Assembly: GCF_017377775.1 (NCBI RefSeq)
Contig: NZ_JAFVLN010000001.1
Coordinates: forward strand, 744,001-808,000
Source: Streptomyces sp. VRA16 Mangrove soil
GTDB taxonomy: Bacteria; Actinomycetota; Actinomycetes; Streptomycetales; Streptomycetaceae
Reading direction: 5' to 3'
DNA: 64,000 nucleotides
Shown here: piece by piece, positions 34,924-44,105 of the stretch
Numbering within the stretch: the stretch's first letter is position 1
Layout: each line of letters opens with the position of its first letter
Notes under the pieces: generated by a model
The model's database searches: none
What the model was told of the DNA's origin: nothing
Seen by the model: the letters and a program-made list of their open reading frames with translations, nothing else
Program-made: the position numbers and the translations under genes

Positions 34924-36087
34924 ATGAAGGCAGCCGTCGTCGTCGGCGCAGGCGTGCTCGGCGCCTGCGTCACCTACCACCTCGCCCGCGCGGGCGTCCA
35001 CGTCGTCATGGTGGAGCGGGCCGAGCGGCCCGCGGCCGGCACGTCCGGCGCCACCTTCGCCGCGGACGTGACCCACCTCAAGACCCCGCACGCCTACTAC
35101 CGGCTGAACCGGCGGGGATCCGAGGGACATCTGCGCCTCGTCGAGGAACTGGGCGGGCCCGGCTGGCGGCATCCGGTGCCGCTCGTCCAGTGGGCGGGCA
35201 CCGAGGACGACCACCGGGCCCTGCGCGAACGGACGCTGCGGGCGCGGAACTGGGGCCACGACTGCCGGCTCGTGCCCGCCGCGGTCCTGCGTGAGATCGC
35301 CCCCGCCGCCGACCCGGCAGCCTGCGCCGCCGACGAGGTCGTCGTGCACGCGGGCGCCGCCTGGTTCGACGCACCCCGGTTCGTACGCGCCCTGCTCGAC
35401 GCCGCCGCACGCCACGGCCGCGTCGAGACGCACTACGGGACCCCGGTGACCGGGCTGCTGCGCGACGGCGCCCGCGTCACCGGCGTGGCCGCACGCGAAC
35501 GTACCTGGCGCGCCGACGCCGTCGTCAACTGCGCGGGGCCCGGCGCCGACCGGGTCGCCGCGAGCGCCGGGGTACGGCTGCCGATGCGCCGGGTGCCCGG
35601 CCTGATCGTCGAGAGCCGCCCGCTGCCCGGCCGCCCGCTCACCGCGATCCTCGCCGCCCCGGGCGTCGACCTGCGGCCCACCGCCGACGGTGGGGTGCTC
35701 GCCCTGTCCTGGGAGATCGACGCACGGCTGCGCGGCACGGTCGACGGACTCCCGCAGGAACTGCAGCGGCGCGCCCGCACCCTCGTGCCGGACGTCGGAC
35801 GCGTACGGATCGCCGACGCCCGGATCGGCATCCGGCCGGTACCGCTGGACGGACTGCCGCTGGTGGGGACCGTCCCGCAGGCGCCCGGGCTCTACCACCT
35901 GGTCTCGCACAGCGCCGTCACCCTGGCCCCCGTGCTCGGCAGCCTCGCCGCTCGCGAGATCACCGAAGGACGGCCCGTGCAGGAGCTGGCCCCCTACCGT
36001 CCGGACCGGCCCGTCGACAGTGACGTACAGGACGAGAACCTGCGCGCCATGAACCATTTCACGCCCAAGTCTCAACCTGACGTCTAG
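34924..36087 (+). CDS. FAD-dependent amine/amino-acid oxidase (DAO family)
   Basis: A 387-residue flavoenzyme of the D-amino-acid oxidase/sarcosine oxidase family. The dinucleotide site is AAVVVGAGVLGACVTYHLAR, with the acidic end of strand two at VVMVERAERP. The conserved AGTSGATFAADVTH loop, AVVNCAGPGADRVAA and the final RPVPLDGLPLVGTVPQAPGLY with a HSAVTLAPVLGSLAAREI helix match glycine/sarcosine oxidases. It sits 25 bp after the binding lipoprotein gene, so it is likely co-transcribed and acts on the imported amine (for example dimethylglycine, sarcosine or a related compound). The exact substrate is inferred only. Confidence 0.88.
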   Translation: MKAAVVVGAGVLGACVTYHLARAGVHVVMVERAERPAAGTSGATFAADVTHLKTPHAYYRLNRRGSEGHLRLVEELGGPGWRHPVPLVQWAGTEDDHRALRERTLRARNWGHDCRLVPAAVLREIAPAADPAACAADEVVVHAGAAWFDAPRFVRALLDAAARHGRVETHYGTPVTGLLRDGARVTGVAARERTWRADAVVNCAGPGADRVAASAGVRLPMRRVPGLIVESRPLPGRPLTAILAAPGVDLRPTADGGVLALSWEIDARLRGTVDGLPQELQRRARTLVPDVGRVRIADARIGIRPVPLDGLPLVGTVPQAPGLYHLVSHSAVTLAPVLGSLAAREITEGRPVQELAPYRPDRPVDSDVQDENLRAMNHFTPKSQPDV

Positions 36088-36122
36088 GGTGAGGTTTTCC
36101 GGGTGCGGACGGCTGCCGCCCT

Positions 36123-36140
36123 TGAGCCAGGCTTGGCTCA
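36123..36140. terminator. Hairpin between convergent oxidase and ATPase genes
   Basis: TGAGCCA (36123-36129) and TGGCTCA (36134-36140) form a perfect 7-bp stem with a GGCT loop in the 72-bp gap between two converging genes. It could serve as a bidirectional terminator. Confidence 0.45.
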
Positions 36141-36159
36141 GGCTCGCCTCGGGCTTCGG

Positions 36160-37323
36160 TCAGGCGTCCGCCACCGAGTCGAACTCCACCTCGTCCCGCC
36201 CGACCCCCAGCGCGTCCGCGTCCACCGAACGACGCAGCGCCTCATGCAGCTTCGCCGGGGTCAGCACCCCCAGGAAGCGGGCGCCGTCCAGGACCGCGAC
36301 CCAGCCCGCGTCGTGCTGCAGCATCACGCCGAACGCCTGCTTGAGCGGCGCGCCGACCGGGACCCAGGCGTTCATCCGGTGCGCCAGGTCGCCGACCCGG
36401 CCGTCCTGCCCGGCCAGCGACGTCTCGTCGAGCCCGACCCAGCCGTGCAGATCGTCCTTCTCGTCGAGTACCACCGCCCACCGGTCGCCCGTCTCCCGCA
36501 TCCGGGCCGCCGCCTGCGCCGCCGACTCGTCGATCCTGGCCACCGCCGGCTGCTCCAGGTCGTCCGGCTCGATCCGTGTCACCGAGAGCCGCTTCAGGCC
36601 GCGGTCCGCGCCGACGAACTCCGCCACGTACGGCGTCGCCGGACTGCCGAGCACCGCGCCCGGGGTGTCGAACTGCTCGATGCGCCCCTGGCCGTACACC
36701 GCGATCCGGTCGCCGAGCCGCACCGCCTCCTCGATGTCGTGCGTGACCAGCAGCACGGTCTTGCGCACGGCGGCCTGCATCCGCAGGAACTCGTCCTGCA
36801 ACTGCTCGCGCACCACCGGGTCGACCGCGCCGAACGGCTCGTCCATCAGCAGCACCGGCGGATCGGCGGCCAGCGCCCGCGCGACGCCCACCCGCTGCCG
36901 CTGACCGCCCGACAACTGCTCCGGATACCGGCTGCCGTACGTCGTCGGGTCCAGGCCCACCATGTCCAGCAGCTCGGCCGCGCGCGCCCGTGCCTTCGTC
37001 TTCTTCCAGCCGACCAGGGCCGGGACGGTTGCCGTGTTGTCGAGGATCGTGCGGTGCGGGAAGAGACCGACCTGCTGGATGACGTACCCGATGCGGCGGC
37101 GCAGTTTCACCGGGTCGACCGTCGCGATGTCCTCGCCGTCTACGTAGATGCGCCCCGACGTCGGCTCGATCAGCCGGTTCACCATCATCATCGTCGTGGT
37201 CTTGCCGCAGCCCGAAGGGCCGACGAGCGTGACCAGTTCGCCCTCGGCGACCTCGAAGGAGAGGTCGTCCACCGCCGTGGTGCCGTCCGCGTACCGCTTG
37301 GTGACCTGATCGAACCGGATCAT
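36160..37323 (-). CDS. Glycine betaine/choline-type ABC transporter ATPase with CBS domains
   Basis: A 387-residue OpuCA/ProV-type ATPase. Walker A is TLVGPSGCGKTTTMMMVNRL, the Q-loop is VGLFPHRTILDNTA, the signature is EQLSGGQRQRVGVARAL, Walker B is PVLLMDEPFGAVDPVVREQL, and the switch His is in LLVTHDIEEAVRLGD. The C-terminal ~130 residues (from about 245) contain two CBS motifs: ARIDESAAQAAARMRETGDR and HRMNAWVPVGAPLKQAFGVM. These domains sense ionic strength in OpuA-type systems, which suggests osmotic gating. It is encoded on the opposite strand from its presumed permeases and binding protein, an unusual split. Confidence 0.93.
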   Translation of the reverse strand: MIRFDQVTKRYADGTTAVDDLSFEVAEGELVTLVGPSGCGKTTTMMMVNRLIEPTSGRIYVDGEDIATVDPVKLRRRIGYVIQQVGLFPHRTILDNTATVPALVGWKKTKARARAAELLDMVGLDPTTYGSRYPEQLSGGQRQRVGVARALAADPPVLLMDEPFGAVDPVVREQLQDEFLRMQAAVRKTVLLVTHDIEEAVRLGDRIAVYGQGRIEQFDTPGAVLGSPATPYVAEFVGADRGLKRLSVTRIEPDDLEQPAVARIDESAAQAAARMRETGDRWAVVLDEKDDLHGWVGLDETSLAGQDGRVGDLAHRMNAWVPVGAPLKQAFGVMLQHDAGWVAVLDGARFLGVLTPAKLHEALRRSVDADALGVGRDEVEFDSVADA

Positions 37324-37345
37324 GGACTCACGCTAACCGCGCCGT

Positions 37346-37993
37346 TCAGTCCCCGCTCACCAGAACCACCTCCAGGGTGCGCGGGCCGTGCACCCCCTCG
37401 ACCCGGTCGAGTTCGATGTCGCTGGTCGCGGACGGGCCGGAGATCCAGGTCAGCGGGCGCGCCGGGTCGAGCCGTTCGAGGGCCTGCGGGACGGAGGAGA
37501 CGACCTGGGCGGGGACGTGGACCACGATGACGTGATGGTCGGGGACCAGGGTGATACGGCGCCGGCCCTGGTCCGGGGAGCCGTCGAGGACGATCGTGCC
37601 GGTCTCGGCGATCGCCACCGCGCAGGCGGTGACGACACTGTCGACTCCGTCGAGTTCGGCGGGAGTGGTGCCGGGTTCGTCGGCGATGCGGGTGACATCG
37701 GTCCGCGCCAGCCACTCCTCGGGCAGGCCCGGGGGTGTCACTACGGAGCTCGTGCCGTGCTCGGCGAGGAGGCGGGCAACCGTATCGGCCAGTTCCCCGA
37801 AGGGGCACCGGTGCACGATCGCCCGATAGTCCGCCAGGTTCTCCGCCAGCAGCTCCACCGTCTGCTCGGTCGTGCGCTCGCCGTGCTCGCGCAGATAGCC
37901 GCGGTCGATGTCCTTCTCGTACGACACCGGTTCCCCGACCGGACCGCCGAGCGCGCGCCGCACCCGGCCCAGGATCACGTCCCTGCTGCTCAC
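37346..37993 (-). CDS. lutC: L-lactate utilisation protein LutC
   Basis: A 215-residue LUD-domain protein. The N-terminal helix SSRDVILGRVRRALGG and the LUD core (VDSVVTACAVAIAETGTIVL, DGSPDQGRRRITLVPDHHVI, PLTWISGPSATSDIELDRVE) match LutC, including the 'GPSATSDIE' strand. With LutA and LutB it forms the iron-sulfur L-lactate oxidase complex that converts L-lactate to pyruvate. The GTG at 37993 overlaps the lutB stop. It is the last gene of the leftward rhamnose/lactate unit, with 22 bp to the convergently placed region of the ATPase gene start. Confidence 0.93.
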   Translation of the reverse strand: MSSRDVILGRVRRALGGPVGEPVSYEKDIDRGYLREHGERTTEQTVELLAENLADYRAIVHRCPFGELADTVARLLAEHGTSSVVTPPGLPEEWLARTDVTRIADEPGTTPAELDGVDSVVTACAVAIAETGTIVLDGSPDQGRRRITLVPDHHVIVVHVPAQVVSSVPQALERLDPARPLTWISGPSATSDIELDRVEGVHGPRTLEVVLVSGD

Positions 37994-39486
37994 TTGCCTG
38001 CCTCCTTGCCGCCGTCGGTGCGCTGCCACCAGTCGCGGAACGGTTCCGGTGGTACCTGGGGCAGGTCGCGGGTGTCCGTCCACGCCCGGCCGGGGCCCGG
38101 CATGGTCCGCGGATGGAAGCGGCGGGTGCGCGAGGCGAGGCGCTGCCCGGTGGCGAGCGCCGCCGGGTGGGTGAACGCCCAGCGGGCGGCGCGCATCGCG
38201 GCCCGCTCGGCCGCGTGTCCCTTGGCCGGCTTCAGCTTCACCTTGGCGCCGCGCCGGGTCACCTCACCGCCCTGCACCACCCGCTCGCGCAGATGCACGA
38301 GGACCTCGGGGATGTCGATGGCGACCGGGCAGACCTCGTAGCAGGCGCCGCACAGCGACGACGCGTAGGGCAGCGAGGCGTCGATCTCGCTGGCCGTGCC
38401 GCGCAGTTGCGGGGAGAGGATGGCGCCGATCGGGCCGGGATACACCGAGCCGTAGGCGTGGCCGCCCGCACGCTCGTACACCGGGCAGACGTTGAGGCAG
38501 GCCGAGCAGCGGATGCAGCGCAGGGCCTGGCGGCCGACCTCGTCGGCGAGGGTGTCGGTGCGGCCGTTGTCGAGCAGGACCAGGTGGAAGGTCTGCGGGC
38601 CGTCGGAGTCCGTGGTGCCGGTCCACGTCGACGTGTACGGGTTCATGCGCTCGGCCGTCGAGGAGCGCGGGAGGGTCTGGAGGAAGACCTCCAGGTCCTG
38701 CCACGTCGGCACGATCTTCTCGATGCCGACGACCGAGATCAGGGTCTCGGGCAGGGTCAGGCACATGCGTCCGTTGCCCTCGGACTCGACCACGACGAGG
38801 GTGCCGGTCTCGGCGACCATGAAGTTGGCCCCCGAGATGCCGACCTTGGCGCGCAGGAACTTCTCGCGCAGATGCAGCCGGGCCGCCTCGGCGAGCTCGG
38901 CGGGGGTGTCGGTCAGGCCCTCGGGGGCCGGGCGGCCCCAACTGCCCATCTCCTTGGTGAAGATGTCGCGGATCTCGCCGCGGTTGCGGTGGATGGCCGG
39001 GACGAGGATGTGCGAGGGACGGTCCTTGCCGAGCTGCACGATGAGCTCGGCGAGGTCGGTCTCGTAGGCGTGGATGCCCTCGGCCTCCAGGTGCTCGTTG
39101 AGGCCGATCTCCTGCGTGGCCATCGACTTGACCTTGACGACCTCACGCTTCTCGGCGTCACCGCGGTCGGCCTCCCGGACCAGCCTGGTCACGATCCGGT
39201 TGGCCTCGTCGGCGTCGGCGGCCCAGTGGACGGTGCCGCCCGCGGCCGTGACCGACTCCTCCAACTGGACGAGGTAGTGCTCCAGATGGCGGAGCGTGTG
39301 GTCCTTGATCTGCTTGCCGGCCTCGCGCAGGCGTGCCCAGTCGTCGAGTTCGGCGACGGCGCGGGCCCGCTTGTCGCGGATGGTGTGGGTGGCGTGCCGC
39401 AGATTGGCGCGCAGGGTCGTGTTCCGTACGGCGTCGTGCGCGGCCTTCGGGAAGGCGGGCATGCCGACAAACGTGCCGCCGCTCAT
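37990..39486 (-). CDS. lutB: L-lactate utilisation iron-sulfur protein LutB
   Basis: A 498-residue protein with an N-terminal LUD domain (AEGIHAYETDLAELIVQLGK, VGISGANFMVAETGTLVVVE). Two 4Fe-4S motifs follow: CIRCSACLNVCPVY and CGACYEVCPVAIDIPEVLVH. A basic C-terminal tail (KLKPAKGHAAERAAMRAARW) completes the LutB layout. It mediates electron transfer in L-lactate oxidation. The ATG at 39486 overlaps the lutA stop (ATGA), and its own stop overlaps lutC. Confidence 0.95.
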   Translation of the reverse strand: MSGGTFVGMPAFPKAAHDAVRNTTLRANLRHATHTIRDKRARAVAELDDWARLREAGKQIKDHTLRHLEHYLVQLEESVTAAGGTVHWAADADEANRIVTRLVREADRGDAEKREVVKVKSMATQEIGLNEHLEAEGIHAYETDLAELIVQLGKDRPSHILVPAIHRNRGEIRDIFTKEMGSWGRPAPEGLTDTPAELAEAARLHLREKFLRAKVGISGANFMVAETGTLVVVESEGNGRMCLTLPETLISVVGIEKIVPTWQDLEVFLQTLPRSSTAERMNPYTSTWTGTTDSDGPQTFHLVLLDNGRTDTLADEVGRQALRCIRCSACLNVCPVYERAGGHAYGSVYPGPIGAILSPQLRGTASEIDASLPYASSLCGACYEVCPVAIDIPEVLVHLRERVVQGGEVTRRGAKVKLKPAKGHAAERAAMRAARWAFTHPAALATGQRLASRTRRFHPRTMPGPGRAWTDTRDLPQVPPEPFRDWWQRTDGGKEAGK

Positions 39487-40256
39487 GACAGGGGCTCCTC
39501 TTCCGTGCCGGCCAGGATCTCCGCGATGTGCACCGACCGCATGCCGACCTTCAGGCGTGTCATCGTGCCGCCGATGTGCATCAGGCACGAGTTGTCCGCG
39601 GCGCACAGCGTGTCGGCGCCGGTGGCCTCGGCGTTGCGGACCTTGTCCGTGCCCATGGCCGCCGAGACATCGGAGTTCTTGACGGCGAACGTGCCGCCGA
39701 AGCCGCAGCACTCCTGCGCGCCCGGCAGCTCCACCAGCTCAAGTCCCCTGACCGCGGAGAGCAGCCGGGTGGGGCGGTCGCCCAGGCCGAGGGAGCGCAG
39801 GCCGTGGCAGGTCGGGTGGTACGTCACCTTGTGCGGGTAGTACGCGCCCACGTCGGTCACCTTCAGCACGTCCACCAGGAACTCGGTGAGCTCGTACGTC
39901 TTCGGGATCACCGGCGCGAGCTGCGTGGCGAGCCGGTCGCCGCGGCCCTCGGCGCGCGCCCGCTCGCCCATCCGCGGGTACAGCTCGCGCACCATCGCCG
40001 CGCACGAACCCGACGGCGTGATGATTGCGTCGTAATCACCCGACGCGATCCCCGGGCCGAAGACATCGGAGTAATGACGGGCCAAGGGCTCGGCCTCATG
40101 ACGGTAGCCCGTGTTGTAGTGCGGCTGTCCGCAACAGGTCTGGGCTGCCGGGAAGTCAACCTCCACACCCAGTCTGGTCAGCAGTTTCACCACAGCCCGG
40201 CCCGTGTCCGGATAGAGCGTGTCGTTGACACAGGTCAGGAAGAGCGCGACACGCAT
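39483..40256 (-). CDS. lutA: L-lactate utilisation protein LutA (CCG-domain)
   Basis: A 257-residue protein with two cysteine-rich CCG domains: AAQTCCGQPHYNTGYRHEA and, later, LPGAQECCGFGGTFAVKNSD, plus TYHPTCHGLRSLGLGDRP and CAADNSCLMHIGG. This is the LutA/YkgE pattern, with each domain holding a noncubane iron-sulfur centre. It starts with MRVALFLTCVNDTLYPDTG, a conserved beginning. GAAGGGG lies upstream of the ATG at 40256. The gene begins 85 bp downstream of rhaB on the same strand, which links L-lactate oxidation directly with rhamnose breakdown, the source of L-lactate here. Confidence 0.95.
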   Translation of the reverse strand: MRVALFLTCVNDTLYPDTGRAVVKLLTRLGVEVDFPAAQTCCGQPHYNTGYRHEAEPLARHYSDVFGPGIASGDYDAIITPSGSCAAMVRELYPRMGERARAEGRGDRLATQLAPVIPKTYELTEFLVDVLKVTDVGAYYPHKVTYHPTCHGLRSLGLGDRPTRLLSAVRGLELVELPGAQECCGFGGTFAVKNSDVSAAMGTDKVRNAEATGADTLCAADNSCLMHIGGTMTRLKVGMRSVHIAEILAGTEEEPLS

Positions 40257-40341
40257 CGTGGCCCCTTCGTGTGATCGGTACGGCTTGGTCATCGGATGGA
40301 TACAGCGACTGCGTGCAGCGTACGTGCTCGAAGGCTCCGGG

Positions 40342-41793
40342 TCACGGGTTGGCGACCCGGGCGTGCGCCGCAGTCCACACCGCACGGTCACCGCGCGGCT
40401 CGTAGCGCGTCAATGGCTGCGTCGCGGCCAGGAGTTGACGCATCGCCGCACGGTCGCCCAGCACGCCGTCGGCGCGCGCCTGCACGAGGACGTTGCCGAG
40501 CGCGGCCGCCTCCGCGGGGCCCGCCACCACCGGGAGCCCGCAGGCGTCGGCGGTCAGCTGGCACAGCAGGTCGTTGCGGGCGCCGCCGCCCACGATGTGC
40601 ACGACGTCCACCGGACGGTCGGCGAGCCGCGCCGCGTCCATGACCGCGCGGCGGTGGGCGAGGGCGAGCGAGTCCAGGATGCAGCGGGTGGTCTCGGCGC
40701 GGGTGCGGGGTTCGGGCTGACCCGTGGCACGGCAGGCCGCCGCGATCCGGTCCGGCATGCCGCCGGGCGCCAGGAAGTCGGTGTGGCCGGCGTCGACCAC
40801 CGAACGGAGGGGCTGCGCCTTCGCGGCCTCGTCGAGCAGGGACGCCAAGTCGGTGTCCTGCCAGGTGCGTTGGCACTCCTGGAGCAGCCACAGGCCCATG
40901 ATGTTGCGCAGGTGGCGGACCGTGCCGTCGATGCCGAGTTCGTTGGTGAAGTTCGCGGCGCGGCTCTCCTCGGTCAGGACGGGTGCGTCGAGTTCGAGGC
41001 CGGCCAGGGACCAGGTGCCGGTGCAGATGTACGCGAAGTGCTGCGTGGTCGCCGGGACCGCCGCCACCGCGGACGCCGTGTCGTGGGAGGCGACCGTCAC
41101 CACCGGCACCGGCCCGGTCAGGCCCGTCTCCTCCAGGACGTGCGGGAGGAGGTCGCCCGCCGGGTCGCCGGGGCGACGCAGGGGCGGGAAGAGGGCGAGG
41201 TCGATGCCCGCCCGGGACGCGACGCCGTGCGCCCAGTCGCCGGTGGTCGGGTCGATGAGCTGGGTGGTGGAGGCGTTGGTGAGCTCCGTGCCCTGCTGTC
41301 CCGTCAGCCAGTACGTGAGCAGGTCCGGGATCAGCAACAGACGCGCCGCCGCCGCGTGTTGGGCGGTGCCCTGCGCCGCGGCGAGCTGGTACAGGGTGTT
41401 GAACGGCGCGTACTGGATGCCCGTGGCCGCGTACAGCTCCGCCGGGGGGATCGTCGCCCAGACCTTCTCGGCGATGTGGTCGGTGCGCGTGTCGCGGTAG
41501 TGGAACGGGTTGCCGAGGAGGTGGCCGTCCGCGTCGAGGAGGCCGTGGTCGACGGCCCAGCTGTCGATGCCGACGGAGCGGACGCCGCCCGTCTTGCGGA
41601 GGCCGTCGAGGATGCCCGTGTACAGGCCGAGGATGTCCCAGTGCAGGCCGTCCGGGGTGCGGGCCGGGCGGTTCGGGAAGCGGTGGGTCTCCGTGAGGGT
41701 GAGGGTGTCCGGGGTGACCTGGGCGGTCATGACGCGGCCGCTGGAGGCGCCCAGGTCGACCGCGGCGTAGGGGGAGTTGGGGGAGTGGGGCAT
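40342..41793 (-). CDS. rhaB: L-rhamnulokinase
   Basis: A 483-residue FGGY-type sugar kinase that phosphorylates L-rhamnulose at O-1. The N-terminal ATPase lobe is AAVDLGASSGRVMTAQVTP, and VGIDSWAVDHGLLDADGHLL carries the catalytic Asp of the family. THFAYICTGTWSLAGLE-type strand, NIMGLWLLQECQRTWQDTDL and VVHIVGGGARNDLLCQLTAD (the FGGY phosphate loop) match RhaB. The ATG at 41793 follows GGAGCC. A 219-bp spacer with a strong hairpin separates it from the aldolase gene upstream, so the downstream part of the unit may be expressed at a lower level. Confidence 0.95.
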   Translation of the reverse strand: MPHSPNSPYAAVDLGASSGRVMTAQVTPDTLTLTETHRFPNRPARTPDGLHWDILGLYTGILDGLRKTGGVRSVGIDSWAVDHGLLDADGHLLGNPFHYRDTRTDHIAEKVWATIPPAELYAATGIQYAPFNTLYQLAAAQGTAQHAAAARLLLIPDLLTYWLTGQQGTELTNASTTQLIDPTTGDWAHGVASRAGIDLALFPPLRRPGDPAGDLLPHVLEETGLTGPVPVVTVASHDTASAVAAVPATTQHFAYICTGTWSLAGLELDAPVLTEESRAANFTNELGIDGTVRHLRNIMGLWLLQECQRTWQDTDLASLLDEAAKAQPLRSVVDAGHTDFLAPGGMPDRIAAACRATGQPEPRTRAETTRCILDSLALAHRRAVMDAARLADRPVDVVHIVGGGARNDLLCQLTADACGLPVVAGPAEAAALGNVLVQARADGVLGDRAAMRQLLAATQPLTRYEPRGDRAVWTAAHARVANP

Positions 41794-41890
41794 GTGGGTG
41801 GCTCCGGGTGGGCTGGGGTGGTCGTGCGCGGTACGGGTGGGGGAAGGGGGCGGCGGTCCGGTCGCCCCGCCTCCCCTTCCCGTCCCGAGA

Positions 41891-42008
41891 CCGGGGGGCT
41901 GCGCCCCGGACCCCCATCGTTGTTCTTCGTCCGGTGGTCGGTGGGGGCTTGTCGCGCCCGCGCGGCGGAGCCGCATATCGACTCGGCCCCGCGCCCCTGA
42001 CGGGGCGC
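41891..42008. terminator. Hairpin pair between rhaB and the aldolase gene
   Basis: GCGCCCC (41991-41997) and GGGGCGC (42002-42008) form a 7-bp stem with a TGAC loop a few bases past the aldolase stop. A second stem, CCGGGG (41891-41896) with CCCCGG (41904-41909), lies closer to rhaB. Such GC-rich intergenic hairpins recur in Streptomyces genomes and can act as terminators or RNA-stabilising ends. Here they sit inside a functional gene set, so partial termination is the likely effect. Confidence 0.5.
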
Positions 42009-42012
42009 CTTG

Positions 42013-44052
42013 CTACCTGAGGAACGCTGCCGCGACCCCCGCGTCCACCGGCACGTGCAGCCCCGTCGTGTGGGTCAGCTCGCCGCCCGTCAGGGCGAAC
42101 ACCGCGTTGGCCACGTGCTCGGGGAGGACCTCGCGCTTGAGCAGGGTGCGCTGGGCGTAGAACTCGCCGAGCTTCTCCTCCTCCACCCCGTACACGGCGG
42201 CGCGCTCGGCGCCCCAGCCGCCGGCGAAGATGCCGGAGCCGCGCACGACGCCGTCGGGGTTGACGCCGTTGACGCGGATGCCGTCGCCGCCCAACTCGGC
42301 GGCCAGCAGGCGGACCTGGTGGGCCTGGTCGGCCTTGGTCGCCGAGTACGCGACGTTGTGGGGGCCGGCGAAGACGGCGTTCTTGGAGGCGATGTAGATG
42401 ATGTCGCCGCCCATGCCCTGCGCCTTCATCACGCGCGCCGCTTCGCGGGAGACCAGGAAGGAACCGCGCGCCATGATGTCGTGCTGGAGGTCCCAGTCCT
42501 TGGCCGTCGTCTCCAGGAGCGGCTTGGAGATGGAGATCCCCGCGTTGTTGACCACCAGGTCGACGCCGCCGAACGCGAGAGCGGCCGCCTTGAAGGCCTC
42601 GGCGATCTGCTCCTCCGACGTGACGTCGACGGCGACCGCGACCGCCCTGTCCCGGCCGCCGAGCTCCTCGGCGACCGCCGCCGCGCCCTCCGCGTTGAGG
42701 TCGGCGACGACGACGCATGCGCCCTCCGCGACCAGCCGGTGCGCGATGGCCTTACCGATGCCGGAACCCGCGCCCGTCACCAGTGCCACGCGGGTGGCCA
42801 GGGGCTTCGGCTTCGGCATCCGGCGGAGCTTGGCCTCCTCCAGCTCCCAGTACTCGATGCGGAACTTCTCCGACTCCTCGATCGGCGCGTAGGAGGAGAC
42901 CGCCTCGGCGCCGCGCATCACGTTGATGGCGTTGAGGTAGAACTCGCCCGCCACGCGCGCGGTCTGCTTGTCCTTGCCGAAGGAGAACATGCCGACGCCG
43001 GGGACGAGGACGATCGCCGGGTCCGCGCCGCGCATCGCGGGGGAGTCCGGTGCCGCGTGCCGCTCGTAGTACGCCGCGTACTCCTCGCGGTAGGCGGCGT
43101 GCAGCTCCTTCAACCGGGCCTCGACCGCGTCGAGTTCGGCGGTCGGCGGCAGGTCGAGGACGAGCGGGCGCACCTTGGTGCGCAGGAAGTGGTCGGGGCA
43201 GGACGTGCCGAGCGCGGCCAGGCGCGGATGCTCGGCCGCGGCGAGGAAGTCCAGGACCACCGTCGAGTCGTCGAAGTGACCGACCTGCGGGCGGTCGGCG
43301 GACGCCAACCCCCGGATCAGCGGCGCGAGTCGGGCGGCACGGTCGCGGCGCTCGGTCCGGGCCAGGGGCTCGTACCCCTCGACGGCCGGGCCGAACGGGT
43401 CGGCCTTGCCGTGCTCGGCGAGGAACGTCTCGGCGGTGCGGATGATGAAGAGGGAGTTCGCCTCGCACTCCTCGGCCGTGTCTCCCCACGCCGTGATGCC
43501 GTGCCCGCCCAGGACGCAGCCGATGGCCCGCGGGTTGGCGGCCTTGATGGCGGAGATGTCCAGGCCGAGCTGGAAGCCGGGACGCCGCCACGGCACCCAC
43601 ACGACCTTCTCGCCGAAGCAGGCGGCGGTGAGCTTCTCTCCGTCGGCGGCGCAGGCCAGCGCGATCCCGGAGTCCGGGTGCAGGTGGTCGACGTGCGCGG
43701 CGTCCACCAGGCCGTGCATCGCGGTGTCGATGGACGGGGCGGCGCCGCCCTTGCCGTGCAGGCAGTAGTCGAACGCGGCGACCATCTCGTCCTCGCGCTC
43801 CACGCCCGGGTAGACCTCGGTGAGCGCGCGCAGCCGGTCGACGCGGAGCACCGCGAGCCCGGACTCCTTGAGCGTGCCGAGGTCGCCGCCCGAGCCCTTC
43901 ACCCACATCAGCTCGACGTCACCATCGGTGACGGGGTCGGTCGCGGTGCCCTTGGCGGACGTGTTGCCGCCGGCGTAGTTGGTGTTGCGGGGATCGGCGC
44001 CGAGCCGGTTCGAGCGGGCCAGCAGCGCGGCGACTTCGGAATGTGTGGACAT
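42013..44052 (-). CDS. Bifunctional L-rhamnulose-1-phosphate aldolase / L-lactaldehyde dehydrogenase
   Basis: A 679-residue fusion. Residues ~1-400 are a class II aldolase domain (LGADPRNTNYAGGNTSAKGT, ELMWVKGSGGDLGTLKESG, DAAHVDHLHPDSGIALACA with zinc His). Residues ~420-679 are an SDR domain: RVALVTGAGSGIGKAIAHRL, DLVVNNAGISISKPLLETT and the active-site pair in NVAYSATKADQAHQV (YxxxK). The aldolase makes DHAP and L-lactaldehyde; the SDR part oxidises L-lactaldehyde to L-lactate with NAD. This is the RhaD-ADH fusion seen in some bacteria lacking a separate aldehyde dehydrogenase. It follows rhaI by 53 bp with a TGAGGA ribosome-binding site. Confidence 0.95.
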   Translation of the reverse strand: MSTHSEVAALLARSNRLGADPRNTNYAGGNTSAKGTATDPVTDGDVELMWVKGSGGDLGTLKESGLAVLRVDRLRALTEVYPGVEREDEMVAAFDYCLHGKGGAAPSIDTAMHGLVDAAHVDHLHPDSGIALACAADGEKLTAACFGEKVVWVPWRRPGFQLGLDISAIKAANPRAIGCVLGGHGITAWGDTAEECEANSLFIIRTAETFLAEHGKADPFGPAVEGYEPLARTERRDRAARLAPLIRGLASADRPQVGHFDDSTVVLDFLAAAEHPRLAALGTSCPDHFLRTKVRPLVLDLPPTAELDAVEARLKELHAAYREEYAAYYERHAAPDSPAMRGADPAIVLVPGVGMFSFGKDKQTARVAGEFYLNAINVMRGAEAVSSYAPIEESEKFRIEYWELEEAKLRRMPKPKPLATRVALVTGAGSGIGKAIAHRLVAEGACVVVADLNAEGAAAVAEELGGRDRAVAVAVDVTSEEQIAEAFKAAALAFGGVDLVVNNAGISISKPLLETTAKDWDLQHDIMARGSFLVSREAARVMKAQGMGGDIIYIASKNAVFAGPHNVAYSATKADQAHQVRLLAAELGGDGIRVNGVNPDGVVRGSGIFAGGWGAERAAVYGVEEEKLGEFYAQRTLLKREVLPEHVANAVFALTGGELTHTTGLHVPVDAGVAAAFLR

Positions 44053-44105
44053 GCGGGTTCCTCAGGAAGGCGGGGGAGTTGTGACGGACGTACGGACGAG
44101 CGGGC

